Source of the DNA: JACSRF01 sp963695505
Lineage (GTDB): Bacteria; Chloroflexota; Anaerolineae; Promineifilales; Promineifilaceae
Reading direction: 5' to 3'
DNA: 64,000 nucleotides
Assembly: GCA_963695505.1 (NCBI GenBank)
Contig: CAVOGX010000009.1
Span: forward strand, 1-64,000
The number at the start of each line of letters is the position of its first letter. Within the stretch, counting starts at the first letter, position 1. The notes below the pieces were generated by a model. It ran no database searches and had not been told where the DNA came from. It was given only the letters and a program-made list of their open reading frames with translations. The position numbers and the translations under genes were made by a program. This document shows, in pieces, positions 38,493 through 47,079 of the stretch.

Positions 38493-39580
38493 CCTAACGC
38501 CACCATGGGCGTCGAGTCGTACGGCTGGTTTATGACAGCCCAACCAGAGATTACCCTGGCTGCGTTACTATCGGCATTGTCGGCGTGACCACAAGACCGA
38601 CAGCGAATTTGACTTTGGAAAGGACGATTCTGCTTTTCACAATGACCACACTCAGCACACGTCTGCGAGCTGTACGCCGGGTGCACCACCCGCACCGGCA
38701 CCCCCTGCAGGGCCGCCTTGTACAGAATCTTCCGCTGCAGGTCATGGAAGGACCAACCGTGCACCTGCCGTCGCTGCGCGCGCCTAACCCTTACCCGGTC
38801 CCGGATGCCCCGGAGCTCTTCCAGAGCAATCCCCCGACCGGTGCGTTGCGCGCGGGTCACTATCTCCTTGGCAATGCGGTGGTTCTCCTGGCGCACCATG
38901 CGCCCCTCTCGTCCACTCAAGCGCCGCAAGAGCCGTCGCGCGCTCTTGCTCCCCTTGGCCTGCAGCCGCCGCCGCTGGCGGAAGCGCCGCTCCCGGATGC
39001 CCAGCAGCTGGCTACCGCTGTACTGCTGGCCGTCGCTGTCGGTGGCGATGTTGACAATCCCCAGGTCCACACCCAGGTATTCATCGACGGCCATGGACTC
39101 AGGGGTGGCCACCTCACAGCTGACCGCCAGGTAGAACTGGCCGCGCCCAAAGCAGAGGTCCGACTCCCCCCGCTCCCCCTGCAGCCGGGCCAGCGCCGGC
39201 GCAGAGCCAACATAGGAGATGGACTGCCGTCCGGCCACGGTCCAGATGCTCACCCTCTGCTGGACCAGGTTGAAGGAGAGTATCCGCGCATCGTAGGGAA
39301 AGGCGCCGCGCTGGCTGAAGCCGCGCTGTTTCTTGCGGCTTGTCTTGTAGCTGTCAGCCACCTTGGCGATGGCTCGAATCACCATCTGCGCCGAGAGGTT
39401 GAATTGGCGGCGGCACGCTTTGTAGACCAGCTTGTGCAGGGCGAACTGCTTGAAGGTCTTTTCGCGGAAGGCGGTCTCGCTGATGGCGTTACAGCACTGG
39501 TTGGCGACGGCCAGGGTGGCCAGCAGGCAGTCGAACTGGGCAGGCGTGGGCTGGAGCTTGAGCTTCGCGGTCAACTTCAT
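38489..39580 (-). CDS. tnpB: TnpB-family RNA-guided nuclease (IS605 OrfB)
   Basis: About 363 residues. The N-terminal helix-turn-helix starts MKLTAKLKLQPTPAQ; the RuvC-like core has GVDLGIVNIATD (first Asp), IALEELRGIRDRVR (Glu) and HADNADSNAARV (second Asp); the zinc finger is CAECGHCEKQNRPF...CRSCGH. All catalytic residues are present and the frame is open, so the protein could be functional. The start is the ATG at 39580 (MKLTA), preferred over GTG two codons upstream. A TATAAT lies about 10 bases upstream. TnpB proteins cut DNA guided by an RNA from the element's right end. Confidence 0.92.
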   Translation of the reverse strand: MKLTAKLKLQPTPAQFDCLLATLAVANQCCNAISETAFREKTFKQFALHKLVYKACRRQFNLSAQMVIRAIAKVADSYKTSRKKQRGFSQRGAFPYDARILSFNLVQQRVSIWTVAGRQSISYVGSAPALARLQGERGESDLCFGRGQFYLAVSCEVATPESMAVDEYLGVDLGIVNIATDSDGQQYSGSQLLGIRERRFRQRRRLQAKGSKSARRLLRRLSGREGRMVRQENHRIAKEIVTRAQRTGRGIALEELRGIRDRVRVRRAQRRQVHGWSFHDLQRKILYKAALQGVPVRVVHPAYSSQTCAECGHCEKQNRPFQSQIRCRSCGHADNADSNAARVISGWAVINQPYDSTPMVALG

Positions 39581-39641
39581 GCCCACAATTATAGCACATC
39601 TGTGCTAATCTGTATTGGGCTAAATCAGCCACCAATGGCGC

Positions 39642-39665
39642 TTCCTCCCCGCAGCAGAGCAACGG
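39642..39665. other. Left-end hairpin of the TnpB element
   Basis: CCCCGCAGCAGAGCAACGGG followed by GTTTCC resembles the right-end hairpin in stem sequence and position relative to tnpB. Confidence 0.5.
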
Positions 39666-39687
39666 GGTTTCCGCGCCGAGAGATTTT

Positions 39688-40308
39688 ATGAAACGCCCTC
39701 TCGACGAACTTCTCCATAATCGCACCGGCTTTGTTAAGGCGGCACGAATTTATTCCAACGTGGTCAGCCCGCCAGTGATGTTTGCTTTGCTGGGGCTGGC
39801 GGTGGCGCTAAAGGAACGGCCGTTTTGGGAGGGTATGGCCTGGGCTGCGGGATACGGCTTTTTTGTCTCCCTGCTGCCCATCCTCTTCGTTCTGTATTTG
39901 CTCAAAACGGGGCGCATCCGCGAACTGCACATGAGCAACACCCGAGAACGCCACCTGCCTTACATCATCGCCATCGCCTGCGCCCTGACCGGTCTCCTTT
40001 TGGCGAATTTGCTGCAAGGACCGGAAACAATGCGCTGCCTGCTCATCTTCAACGTGGTTGAATTGGTTGCTTTGGCTATTATCAACGTCTATTGGCTTAT
40101 CAGCATCCACGTCACCGGCGTGGTGGCTTCCATGACCATTGTATGGCTCGTTTTTGGCTGGGCGGCCAGCTTGATAGTCCTGCCCTTCGTCATCAGCGTG
40201 AGCTGGGTGCGCCTCTACCTAAAGCGGCACACGCTCACCCAGATCCTGGGCGGCATGGCTCTTGGCCTAATCAGCGTGCTTTCCCTCACCCTGGCCGGTT
40301 GTTTTTAG
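39688..40308 (+). CDS. PAP2-like multi-pass membrane protein
   Basis: A 206-residue membrane protein with about six helices. The last part, SWVRLYLKRHTLTQILGGMALG, resembles the C-terminal signature of PAP2 phosphatases (S-R...H-x3-D), but here the Asp is Gln/Ile and the first motif (K-x6-R-P) is only loosely matched by KTGRIREL and RERHLP. It may therefore be a diverged, possibly inactive relative. The start lies just outside the TnpB element. Confidence 0.6.
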   Translation: MKRPLDELLHNRTGFVKAARIYSNVVSPPVMFALLGLAVALKERPFWEGMAWAAGYGFFVSLLPILFVLYLLKTGRIRELHMSNTRERHLPYIIAIACALTGLLLANLLQGPETMRCLLIFNVVELVALAIINVYWLISIHVTGVVASMTIVWLVFGWAASLIVLPFVISVSWVRLYLKRHTLTQILGGMALGLISVLSLTLAGCF

Positions 40309-40344
40309 CCCTCCCTTCAAGCCTCATTTTAATTGGAGGAAACC

Positions 40345-41214
40345 ATGCGCAGCGCACAGGAAATGTTTGACCTCATCCTTGACACAGCACGCAAGGATGA
40401 ACGTATTCGCGCTGTCATTTTGAATGGCTCCCGGGCCAACCCCAGTGCCCCCCGCGACATCTTTCAGGATTTCGACATCGTCTACGTCGTGACTGAGTTA
40501 GATTCCTTCAAGCAAGATCCCGCCTGGGTTGACTGTTTTGGCGAACGCATCATCATGCAGCTTCCTGACGATATGGTAGATCCGCCACCGGAGGAGAATA
40601 GCAGCTATGCTTACCTGATGCAGTTTGCCGACGGCAACCGCATCGACCTGACCCTCTACCCCATCTCGCTGCTCGACAAAATGGGCGAAGACAGCCAGAG
40701 CGTGCTGCTGCTGGATAAGGATGGCCTCCTCACGCCTTTCCCCCCGCCCAGTGACCGGGATTATTGGCCCCAGCCGCCTACGGCGAAAGCCTTTGCCGAC
40801 TGCTGTAATGAATTTTGGTGGGTGTCACCCTACGTCGCTAAAGGACTATGGCGGGGGGAAATTACCTATGCCAAATTTATGCTTGATCAAGCGGTGCGCG
40901 AGCAGTTGATGAAAATGCTGACCTGGTACATCGGCGTAAAGACGCAGTTCGCGCGCAGCCCCGGCAAGTTGGGCAAATATTTTCCGCAATACCTGGAACC
41001 AGAGATGTGGGCACGGCTGCTAAACACCTACGCCGACGCCGATGTTGACCATAACTGGAAGGCGCTGTTCGTGATGGGGGAGCTTTTTCGGGAAACGGCC
41101 GTTGCCGTCGCCACACACTTTCGTTTTGATTACCCCCACCAGGACGACCAGCGCGTCACTGCCTTCTTGCAGCAGATTCGGAAACTGCCTAAGAATGCCA
41201 CCTCTTTCCCCTAA
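40345..41214 (+). CDS. Aminoglycoside 6-adenylyltransferase-like nucleotidyltransferase
   Basis: A 289-residue protein of the ANT(6)/AadE family. The nucleotidyltransferase core is VILNGSRANPSAPRDIFQDFDIVYVV with the D-x-D pair, plus DGNRIDLTLYP with the third Asp. The C-terminal helical domain contains NEFWWVSPYVAKGLWRGEI and YIGVKTQFARSPGKLGKYF, both highly characteristic. It is probably able to adenylylate streptomycin-type compounds, though environmental members may have other substrates. The ATG at 40345 follows GGAGGA. No mobile element is attached. Confidence 0.88.
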   Translation: MRSAQEMFDLILDTARKDERIRAVILNGSRANPSAPRDIFQDFDIVYVVTELDSFKQDPAWVDCFGERIIMQLPDDMVDPPPEENSSYAYLMQFADGNRIDLTLYPISLLDKMGEDSQSVLLLDKDGLLTPFPPPSDRDYWPQPPTAKAFADCCNEFWWVSPYVAKGLWRGEITYAKFMLDQAVREQLMKMLTWYIGVKTQFARSPGKLGKYFPQYLEPEMWARLLNTYADADVDHNWKALFVMGELFRETAVAVATHFRFDYPHQDDQRVTAFLQQIRKLPKNATSFP

Positions 41215-41316
41215 ACTTAACCCTCCGAACACAACTGCTCCCACATGGTGGTGTTGTATTCTATAAGAACGGAGCTATCTGAGAGCGCCGTCAGGTTACA
41301 CAACAAGGGGGAAACC

Positions 41317-41664
41317 ATGAATACCAACTTAAAACGCTTTTTGTACTGGTCACCGCGAGTGCTGGGCATTCTTTTTGCGGTTTTTATCAGTCTCTTTGCC
41401 TTAGACGTATTTGGCGAAGGGTACAGCTTTTGGGAAACGCTTTTGGCCTTGCTCATTCATCTCATCCCCACCTACATCGTCATCATAGCCATTATCATAA
41501 CCTGGCGTCGGGCACAAGTGGGAGCCGTGCTATTTAGCGCCCTCGCCATCATCTTCATGCTCATCAGCAGAGGCGAAGGGTGGGTTATTGCCGGGCCGCT
41601 GCTGCTTATTGGCATACTCTTTGGCGTCAACTGGCTCTACAAACCGCAAACACGCACCCTATAA
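41317..41664 (+). CDS. Small membrane protein, unknown function
   Basis: A 115-residue protein with about four hydrophobic helices (12-32, 44-64, 70-86, 90-107) and a short charged N terminus (MNTNLKRFLYWSPR). GGGG precedes the ATG at 41317. It resembles short 'DUF' membrane proteins found in Chloroflexota and Bacteroidota, but I cannot assign a function. Confidence 0.6.
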   Translation: MNTNLKRFLYWSPRVLGILFAVFISLFALDVFGEGYSFWETLLALLIHLIPTYIVIIAIIITWRRAQVGAVLFSALAIIFMLISRGEGWVIAGPLLLIGILFGVNWLYKPQTRTL

Positions 41665-41754
41665 GCCAACACCGGCCATTATTGCCTTCCGGCCAGTTCC
41701 TCTCCATAATTGGGGAAACCGCGCCCGCAGCCAGGGCGCCAAAAGGAGCTTGCC

Positions 41755-42312
41755 ATGAATCAATCCTACCCCATTGGCAGGGTGTCTGGGATGAAAATCT
41801 ACGTGCGGCCATTGGCTGTTTTATCCGCCTTGCTGCTATGGGCCTTGTTTAGCCTGTTGGGCATCAAACAGTACAAGTTTTCGCCGCAGAAGGCAGTTTT
41901 GGGGGGCTTAACGGCCGTTCTTCTCCATTTCTTCTCTGACCTTTGGCACCACCTGGGCCACGCCCGCGCCGCCGACGTAACCGGTTTCCCCATGGAAGGC
42001 GTCGACTTCTGGGGGCCGCTGGGCACTTCCCTCTACCCAGAGGACGAACCCGATCTCTCCGCCGACATTCACATTCAACGCGCCTTGGGCGGCCCCATTG
42101 CCAGCACGCTGCTTTCCGTAGCTGCGGGGCTGGCCTGGCTGCTGCTGCGCCCCTTGGGTGACGTTTATGCAGTCGTTTCAGCCTTCTTTTTCGTCGACAA
42201 CAGCCTTTTTCTGACGCTCGGCGCCTTTGTCCCGCTGGGCTTCACCGACGGCAGCACCATCCTGCGCAATTGGCCACACCGTAACCGGCAGCAATTGACA
42301 ATTAGCAAGTAG
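41755..42312 (+). CDS. Membrane protein with HHLGH motif, M50-peptidase-like
   Basis: About 185 residues with four to five hydrophobic segments. FSDLWHHLGHARAADVTGFPM recalls the HExxH zinc site of site-2 proteases but has HHLGH, lacking the catalytic Glu. The later RALGGPIASTLLSVAAG and NSLFLTLGAFVPLGFTDGSTIL match the N-P-D region of M50 proteins with the Asp in TDGSTIL. It is either a degenerate family member or a protein using a different base. AAGGAG lies before the ATG at 41755. Confidence 0.6.
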   Translation: MNQSYPIGRVSGMKIYVRPLAVLSALLLWALFSLLGIKQYKFSPQKAVLGGLTAVLLHFFSDLWHHLGHARAADVTGFPMEGVDFWGPLGTSLYPEDEPDLSADIHIQRALGGPIASTLLSVAAGLAWLLLRPLGDVYAVVSAFFFVDNSLFLTLGAFVPLGFTDGSTILRNWPHRNRQQLTISK

Positions 42313-42365
42313 CAACCCGGTGCAACTCACTCTTTCCAAAGTGGGCTGCACCTACATCAAATCTT

Positions 42366-43145
42366 ATGACGACTCCCGAAACCTTTCTCGAATTTGCCCT
42401 GGATGCGGTCTGGCAGGCCGGGCGCATCACCCTGAGCTATTTTCAAACCGGCGTTACCGCCGAACGCAAAGCCGACAACACGCCGGTGACCATTGCCGAC
42501 CGGCAGGCAGAGCAAAAGCTGCGCGAGCTCATCGGCAACTATTGGCCCACCCACGGCATCCTGGGAGAAGAGTACGGCCGTTCTCCGGCCAAAGATTCCC
42601 CCTTCACCTGGATTCTCGACCCCATCGACGGCACCAAATCCTTTGTCAGCGGCGTGCCCCTGTATGCCAACCTCCTGGCCCTTACCGACGGCGAGCAGGC
42701 ATTGATAGGTGTCGCTCATTTCCCGGCTCTGGATGAAACGGTATATGCCCTTCGCGGTGGTGGCTGCTACTGGAACGGCCGTCGCGCCCACGTTTCTCAG
42801 GTGAACAATATGCAAGACGCCGTGCTGCTGGCCAGCGGCATCAACTTCAGCCCCTACCCGGCCAAGCTGCCCGGCTGGCAGCGGCTGATTGACGCCACCT
42901 ACATCCAGCGTACCTGGGGTGACGCTTACGGCTACGCTCTGGTTGCCACTGGCCGCGCTGAAATTATGGCCGACCCCATTGTCGCCCTGTGGGACTGCGC
43001 CCCGATGCAGGTCATCATGGAAGAGGCAGGCGGCAGTTTTACGGATTGGCAGGGCAACGCCACCATCCACTCTTCTGAAGGCCTGGCTACCAATGGCGTA
43101 CTGCTGGAGCAGGTACTGTCCATCATCGGCGACAAGGTGGAATAA
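42366..43145 (+). CDS. hisN: Inositol-monophosphatase-family phosphatase, HisN-like
   Basis: A 259-residue Mg2+/Li+-type phosphatase. Metal ligands are in GILGEEYG (Glu), WILDPIDGTKSFVSG (Asp-x-Ile-Asp-Gly-Thr signature) and VALWDCAPMQVIMEEAGG (Asp). DGTKSFVSGVPLYANLLAL is characteristic of histidinol-phosphatase-type (HisN) members. Histidinol-phosphate is the most likely substrate, but inositol phosphates cannot be excluded and no other his genes are nearby. Confidence 0.85.
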   Translation: MTTPETFLEFALDAVWQAGRITLSYFQTGVTAERKADNTPVTIADRQAEQKLRELIGNYWPTHGILGEEYGRSPAKDSPFTWILDPIDGTKSFVSGVPLYANLLALTDGEQALIGVAHFPALDETVYALRGGGCYWNGRRAHVSQVNNMQDAVLLASGINFSPYPAKLPGWQRLIDATYIQRTWGDAYGYALVATGRAEIMADPIVALWDCAPMQVIMEEAGGSFTDWQGNATIHSSEGLATNGVLLEQVLSIIGDKVE

Positions 43146-43228
43146 GTTGGTTGGATAGTTGGATAGGGGGTTGGGTTGGGAGCTTGAAAACCAACTATTC
43201 AGCCATCCAACCAACAAACCAACTCGCC
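43142..43228. repeat. Low-complexity intergenic hairpin (GGTTGGATAGTTGG type)
   Basis: GTTGGTTGGATAGTTGGATA faces CCAACTATTCAGCCATCCAA and further CCAACAAACCAAC. It lies between hisN and the M42 peptidase promoter. Confidence 0.65.
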
Positions 43229-43233
43229 CAATG

Positions 43234-43262
43234 TTGTATTGCCCGCAGCCTTAATTTATAAT
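43234..43262 (+). promoter_or_regulatory. Sigma-70-type promoter of the M42 peptidase gene
   Basis: TTGTAT, a 17-bp spacer and a perfect TATAAT, 45 bp before the start at 43307. Confidence 0.55.
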
Positions 43263-43306
43263 GCCAGCACATTTATCCGGCGCGCAATCGCTTTGAAAGG
43301 ACATTC

Positions 43307-44353
43307 ATGATGGGTTTCCATATCAATGTTGATAAGATGGTGGCATTTCTAGTGGGGCTGCTGAACACGCCCAGCCCCACAGGGGACACGGAGCGGGCAA
43401 TTGCTTATGTGCGAGATGCCTTTGTCGAGTTTCCCTTTTCGATGGCCATTGAGCCAAAAGGGTTTCTGGTTGGCACGTGGCCCGGTGAAACAAGAGACCG
43501 CCCCCGCGCTTTGACTGCGCATGTGGATACTCTGGGAGCCATGGTGCGCGAGATTAAGGATAACGGCCGTTTACGCATGACCCAGTTAGGCGGCTGGTCC
43601 TGGACTTCAGTGGAAGGAGAAGGCGTCACTATTTTTGCCAGCAGCGGCCAACCCTACCGCGGCACCATTCTGCCCACCACGGCATCCATTCACGCCCACA
43701 CCGCCAAAGACCGCAACGAGCTGCGCGACGATACCAATATGGAAGTGCGTATCGACGCCCGTACCACCTCACGCAAAGAAACAGAAGCTCTGGGCATTCG
43801 CGTGGGCGACATCATCGCCTTCGACCCCCGCGTCGAAGAAACCGATACCGGCTTCATCCGCTCTCGCCACCTGGACGACAAAGCCAGCGTCGCCACCATT
43901 TTTGGAGCCATTGATGCGTTGGTGCAGGCCGGTCTGCGCCCCAAACAAGACACCATCATTCACATCAGCAATTACGAAGAAGTGGGGCATGGCGCTGCTA
44001 CCGGCTTTCCTCCAAACCTGCACGACCTGCTTTCGGTAGACATGGCTGTCGTTGCCCCAAAGCAAACCTCTGACGAATTTTCTGTGACCATTTGCGCCAA
44101 AGATTCGGCCGGTCCCTACCACCTTGGCTTTCGTCGGGAGCTTGAAGCTTTAGCCGAAGCACACAGCATTCCTTATCGTACCGACGTTTACCCATTTTAT
44201 GGCTCTGACGGCGAGGCTTATTGGCGCGCCGGAGGTAACGTGCGCGTGGGCCTCATTGGTCCCGGCGTCGATGCCTCGCACCATTACGAACGCACCCACC
44301 GCGCCAGCCTGGAAGAAACGGCCCGCCTTATTGCCGCATATCTACTCAGTTAA
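43307..44353 (+). CDS. M42-family metallo-aminopeptidase
   Basis: A 348-residue cytosolic dizinc peptidase of the M42 (tetrahedral aminopeptidase/FrvX) family. Zinc ligands and base are visible: ALTAHVDTLGAMV (His, Asp), the Asp in SRHLDDKAS, ISNYEEVGHGAA (catalytic and ligand Glu), SVDMAVVAP (Asp) and the C-terminal DASHHYERTH (His). PTTASIHAHT is the PDZ-like insertion typical of the family. It is expected to trim oligopeptides released by proteases. Confidence 0.93.
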   Translation: MMGFHINVDKMVAFLVGLLNTPSPTGDTERAIAYVRDAFVEFPFSMAIEPKGFLVGTWPGETRDRPRALTAHVDTLGAMVREIKDNGRLRMTQLGGWSWTSVEGEGVTIFASSGQPYRGTILPTTASIHAHTAKDRNELRDDTNMEVRIDARTTSRKETEALGIRVGDIIAFDPRVEETDTGFIRSRHLDDKASVATIFGAIDALVQAGLRPKQDTIIHISNYEEVGHGAATGFPPNLHDLLSVDMAVVAPKQTSDEFSVTICAKDSAGPYHLGFRRELEALAEAHSIPYRTDVYPFYGSDGEAYWRAGGNVRVGLIGPGVDASHHYERTHRASLEETARLIAAYLLS

Positions 44354-44365
44354 AAGGACTTGTTC

Positions 44366-46157
44366 ATGAAACGATACTGGTTTTTAATTTTAATCGCAGC
44401 CCTGCTTCTGGTGGCTTGCAGCAGCGAAGCTGAACCCACGCCTACGCCCGTACCCCCTACCAACACCCCCGCACCACCCACGCCAACGGCCGTTCCCAGC
44501 GGCGAGACCTTACGCGGCCAGGCGGTGGTAGACAGCATCGAAATCGAAATGCTGGAAAGCTTTCCCGTGCAGGTCAACGTCATTGCCCGCGGGGAACTAC
44601 CCAATGGCTGCACAGAAATTGACGAGGTCATTCAGCAGCTTTCCGACAGCACTTTTCGCGTGGCTGTGACGACTATTCGCCCAGGTGATGCGGTCTGCAC
44701 AGAGGTTGTCGTGCCCTTTAGCCAGACAATTGCCCTGGACGTTGAAGGGCTGGATGCGGGCACCTACAACGTCACGTTAAACGGCCGTACCGGCTCCTTC
44801 ACGCTGGAAGCAGACAACCGGCTGGAAGAACCCGCCCTGGAACCCACGAGTACGCCCGTTGCTGACAGCAGCGCGTCCATTAGCGGTCTGGTCTGGCACG
44901 ATCTGTGTGCCGGGTCTGTAGGCGACTACAGAACCCGCTGAAGATGCGGAAGCCGAACCAACGCCTCCGGCAGGCTGTGTAGCAACAACAGACAATGGCT
45001 TCCTGGCTAATGGTCAGCTTGAAGAAGATGAACCGGGGCTCGATGGCGTCGTAGTCGACTTGGGTGAAGGAGCTTGTCCGGCGGTTGGCCTGGCCACAAC
45101 CACCACAGACGCCGCTGGTGAGTACACCTTCACAGACCTGCCTGCGGGGGAGTATTGCGTGTCCATCGATGTGGAGGCAGAGGAAAATCTAGCCGTCCTG
45201 GACCCTGGGCGCTGGTCATTCCCCACGGTCGACGTGAGCAGAACGGCCGTTACCCTGACCGAAGGCGAAACAGTTACCGACGTCAACTTTGGCTGGGACT
45301 ACGCCTTCCTGCCCGTACCTGAGGTTGACCCCGCCACCTGCACCAATACTTTTGCCTTTGTGGCTGACCTGAGTGTACCCGACGACACTGTTTTCACTCC
45401 CGGCACTGAGTTTGTCAAAGAGTGGCGACTGCGCAACACTGGCACTTGCCCCTGGACCACCGATTACACCTTCGTCACCGTTGACGAAGAACCCTTCCCT
45501 GGGGAAACCGAAGTACCGCTTACGAGTGTCATTGTGCCTGGGCAAACGCTGGACATTGCCGTCACCCTCATCGCCCCCAACGAACCCGGCACCTACCGCA
45601 GCAACTGGCAGTTAGCCAACGCTAACGGCGAACGATTCGGCGTAGGCGGATTCATTGAAGATGCGGTGTTTGTGCGCATTGTTGTGGACGAAAATGTCAA
45701 CGTGACCCCTGAGCCAAATTCGGCCGTAATTGGTGGCGTAGTGTGGGCAGATTACTGCTTGATCCAGGCCAATGGTTCCCCTTCTACTGGCTGCATCGAA
45801 ACGGCCGAAAACAGCGGCATCTACATTGCCAACGGCGATTACAACTTCTATGAATCACCCATTCCCGAGCTGCTTGTCACCCTCAGCGAGGGAGCGTGCC
45901 CAGAAGATGGCGTGGTTTCACCGAGCAGCATTATCGCCACGACAACAACCGATGTAGAAGGGCTGTTCCGGTTTGAAGGGCTGGAAGGCGGCTCCTACTG
46001 CGTTTCTATTGACGCTTTCGACGACGCCAACCTCAACCTGCTGATTCCCGGCGACTGGACCTATCCGTTCCCCGGCGTTGGCCGTTGGGGCATCATTCTC
46101 CAAGCTGGCGGTGAGCGCCTCGACCTCGACTTTGGTTGGGATTACGTATTCGACTAA
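44366..46157 (+). CDS. Lipoprotein with SdrD-B-like and NBR1-type Ig domains, one frame break
   Basis: A secreted lipoprotein of about 595 residues. Signal peptide and lipobox are at the N terminus (ILIAALLLVAC, Cys about 19), followed by a TPTPVPPTNTP spacer. Next come a small beta domain, a first SdrD-B/CNA-B-like domain (DGVVVDLGEGACP to VNFGWDYAF), an NBR1-type Ig domain (KEWRLRNTGTCPW, VPGQTLDIAVTLIAPNEPG, SNWQLAN), and a second SdrD-B-like domain (LLVTLSEGACPEDG to LDFGWDYVFD). The frame changes near 44925 as if one base were extra. Ligand unknown; probably a cell-surface scaffold. It lies 12 bp after the M42 gene. Confidence 0.85.
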
Positions 46158-46179
46158 CTAAACAACTACCCACAACATG

Positions 46180-46211
46180 AAGGGCGGATGTGAAAGCACC
46201 CGCCCTTTTTA
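46180..46211 (+). terminator. Terminator after the lipoprotein gene
   Basis: AAGGGCGG, a 12-base loop, then CCGCCCTT followed by TTTA. Confidence 0.75.
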
Positions 46212-46220
46212 TTTGCCTGC

Positions 46221-46272
46221 TTGACATGCACCACGTATTCTGCCATACTAAAACCAACTGGTCAGACCACTT
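46221..46272 (+). promoter_or_regulatory. fadR promoter with FadR-type operator
   Basis: TTGACA (46221-46226), a 17-bp spacer and CATACT (46244-46249) form a good sigma-70 promoter. AACTGGTCAGACCACTT (46256-46272) sits at the expected transcription start and closely matches the E. coli FadR box (A-x-CTGGTC-x-GACC). This predicts autorepression relieved by long-chain acyl-CoA. Confidence 0.7.
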
Positions 46273-46287
46273 ACCAGAACGGAGTGC

Positions 46288-46974
46288 ATGATGAACAACT
46301 GGTCAGCGCCGCAGCGACCCAACGACTATGCGGAAAAAGCCCTGGTACAGGCCATTTTAGACGGCTCTTTTGCCGTGGGCAGCACCTTGCCTGGCGAGCG
46401 CACCCTGGCCGCTGAGCTAGGCATTACCCGCCCCACCCTACGGGAAGCCTTGCAGAGGCTGGCACGCGACGGTTGGCTGACGGTGCGCCATGGCAAGCCT
46501 ACCATTGTCAACGATTACTGGCGGGAAGGTGGTTTAAATGTGTTGAGTACGCTGGTGCAGCACAGCAGCCAGCTACCGGCCAACTTCGTCAACAATTTAC
46601 TAGAGGTGCGGCGGTATTTAGCACCAGCATACACAGAAGCGGCCGCTGCTAACGCGCCGGACGTGGTATTGACCCAGCTTCAACAAGCCCAAGACCTGGC
46701 AGATACACCAGCAGCTTTTGCCGCCTTTGATTGGCACCTACAACATACTCTTACGGTGGCGTCGGGGAATCACATCTATACCCTTATTTTGAATGGGTTC
46801 AGCGATTTTTATCAGCAAATTGCTCAACTTTACTTTGCACTGCCCCAGGCGCGGGAAACTTCACGAGAATTTTATGAAGCCTTGGCAACGGCCGTTTCCC
46901 AGAACAACCCCACCGCAGCAGCCGACCTGACCCACAAAGTCATGGCCCAGAGTATTGAACTATGGCAGCAATAA
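46288..46974 (+). CDS. fadR: FadR-type GntR-family regulator
   Basis: A 228-residue regulator. The N-terminal winged helix (about 12-75: KALVQAILDGSFAVGSTLPGERTLAAELGITRPTLREALQRLARDGWL, described here only by position) fits fatty-acid-responsive FadR, including PGERTLAAELG and REALQRLARDGWLTV; the C-terminal helical domain starts RRYLAPAYTEAAA. Acyl-CoA binding is the family norm. An FadR-like operator overlaps its own promoter. The downstream genes encode an alkyl-DHAP-synthase-like flavoprotein and glycerol-3-phosphate dehydrogenase on the same strand. Confidence 0.85.
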   Translation: MMNNWSAPQRPNDYAEKALVQAILDGSFAVGSTLPGERTLAAELGITRPTLREALQRLARDGWLTVRHGKPTIVNDYWREGGLNVLSTLVQHSSQLPANFVNNLLEVRRYLAPAYTEAAAANAPDVVLTQLQQAQDLADTPAAFAAFDWHLQHTLTVASGNHIYTLILNGFSDFYQQIAQLYFALPQARETSREFYEALATAVSQNNPTAAADLTHKVMAQSIELWQQ

Positions 46975-47062
46975 GTGTAGAGATAGAGGATGGAGATAGA
47001 GGGTGGAGATTGAGGAGGCCAGGTACACTGAACGCCACTCTATCTCAACACTCTACACTCTA
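46975..47062. repeat. Low-complexity intergenic hairpin (AGATAGAG/CTCTATCTC type)
   Basis: GTGTAGAGATAGAGGATGGA and following purine-rich words face ACTCTATCTCAACACTCTAC. It closely resembles the element at 35219-35299. Position between fadR and the AGPS-like gene. Confidence 0.65.
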
Positions 47063-47079
47063 TCTGTGAGGAGTTAAAA

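Larger units (their letters stand above)
38466..39676 (-). mobile_element. IS605/IS1341-type element with TnpB only
   Basis: One tnpB gene is bounded by similar GC hairpins (38466-38492 and 39642-39665, CCCCGCAGCAGAGCAACGGG). No TnpA (HUH) gene is present, as in IS1341-type elements that depend on a helper. Exact ends are uncertain, because this class makes no target duplication. Confidence 0.65.
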
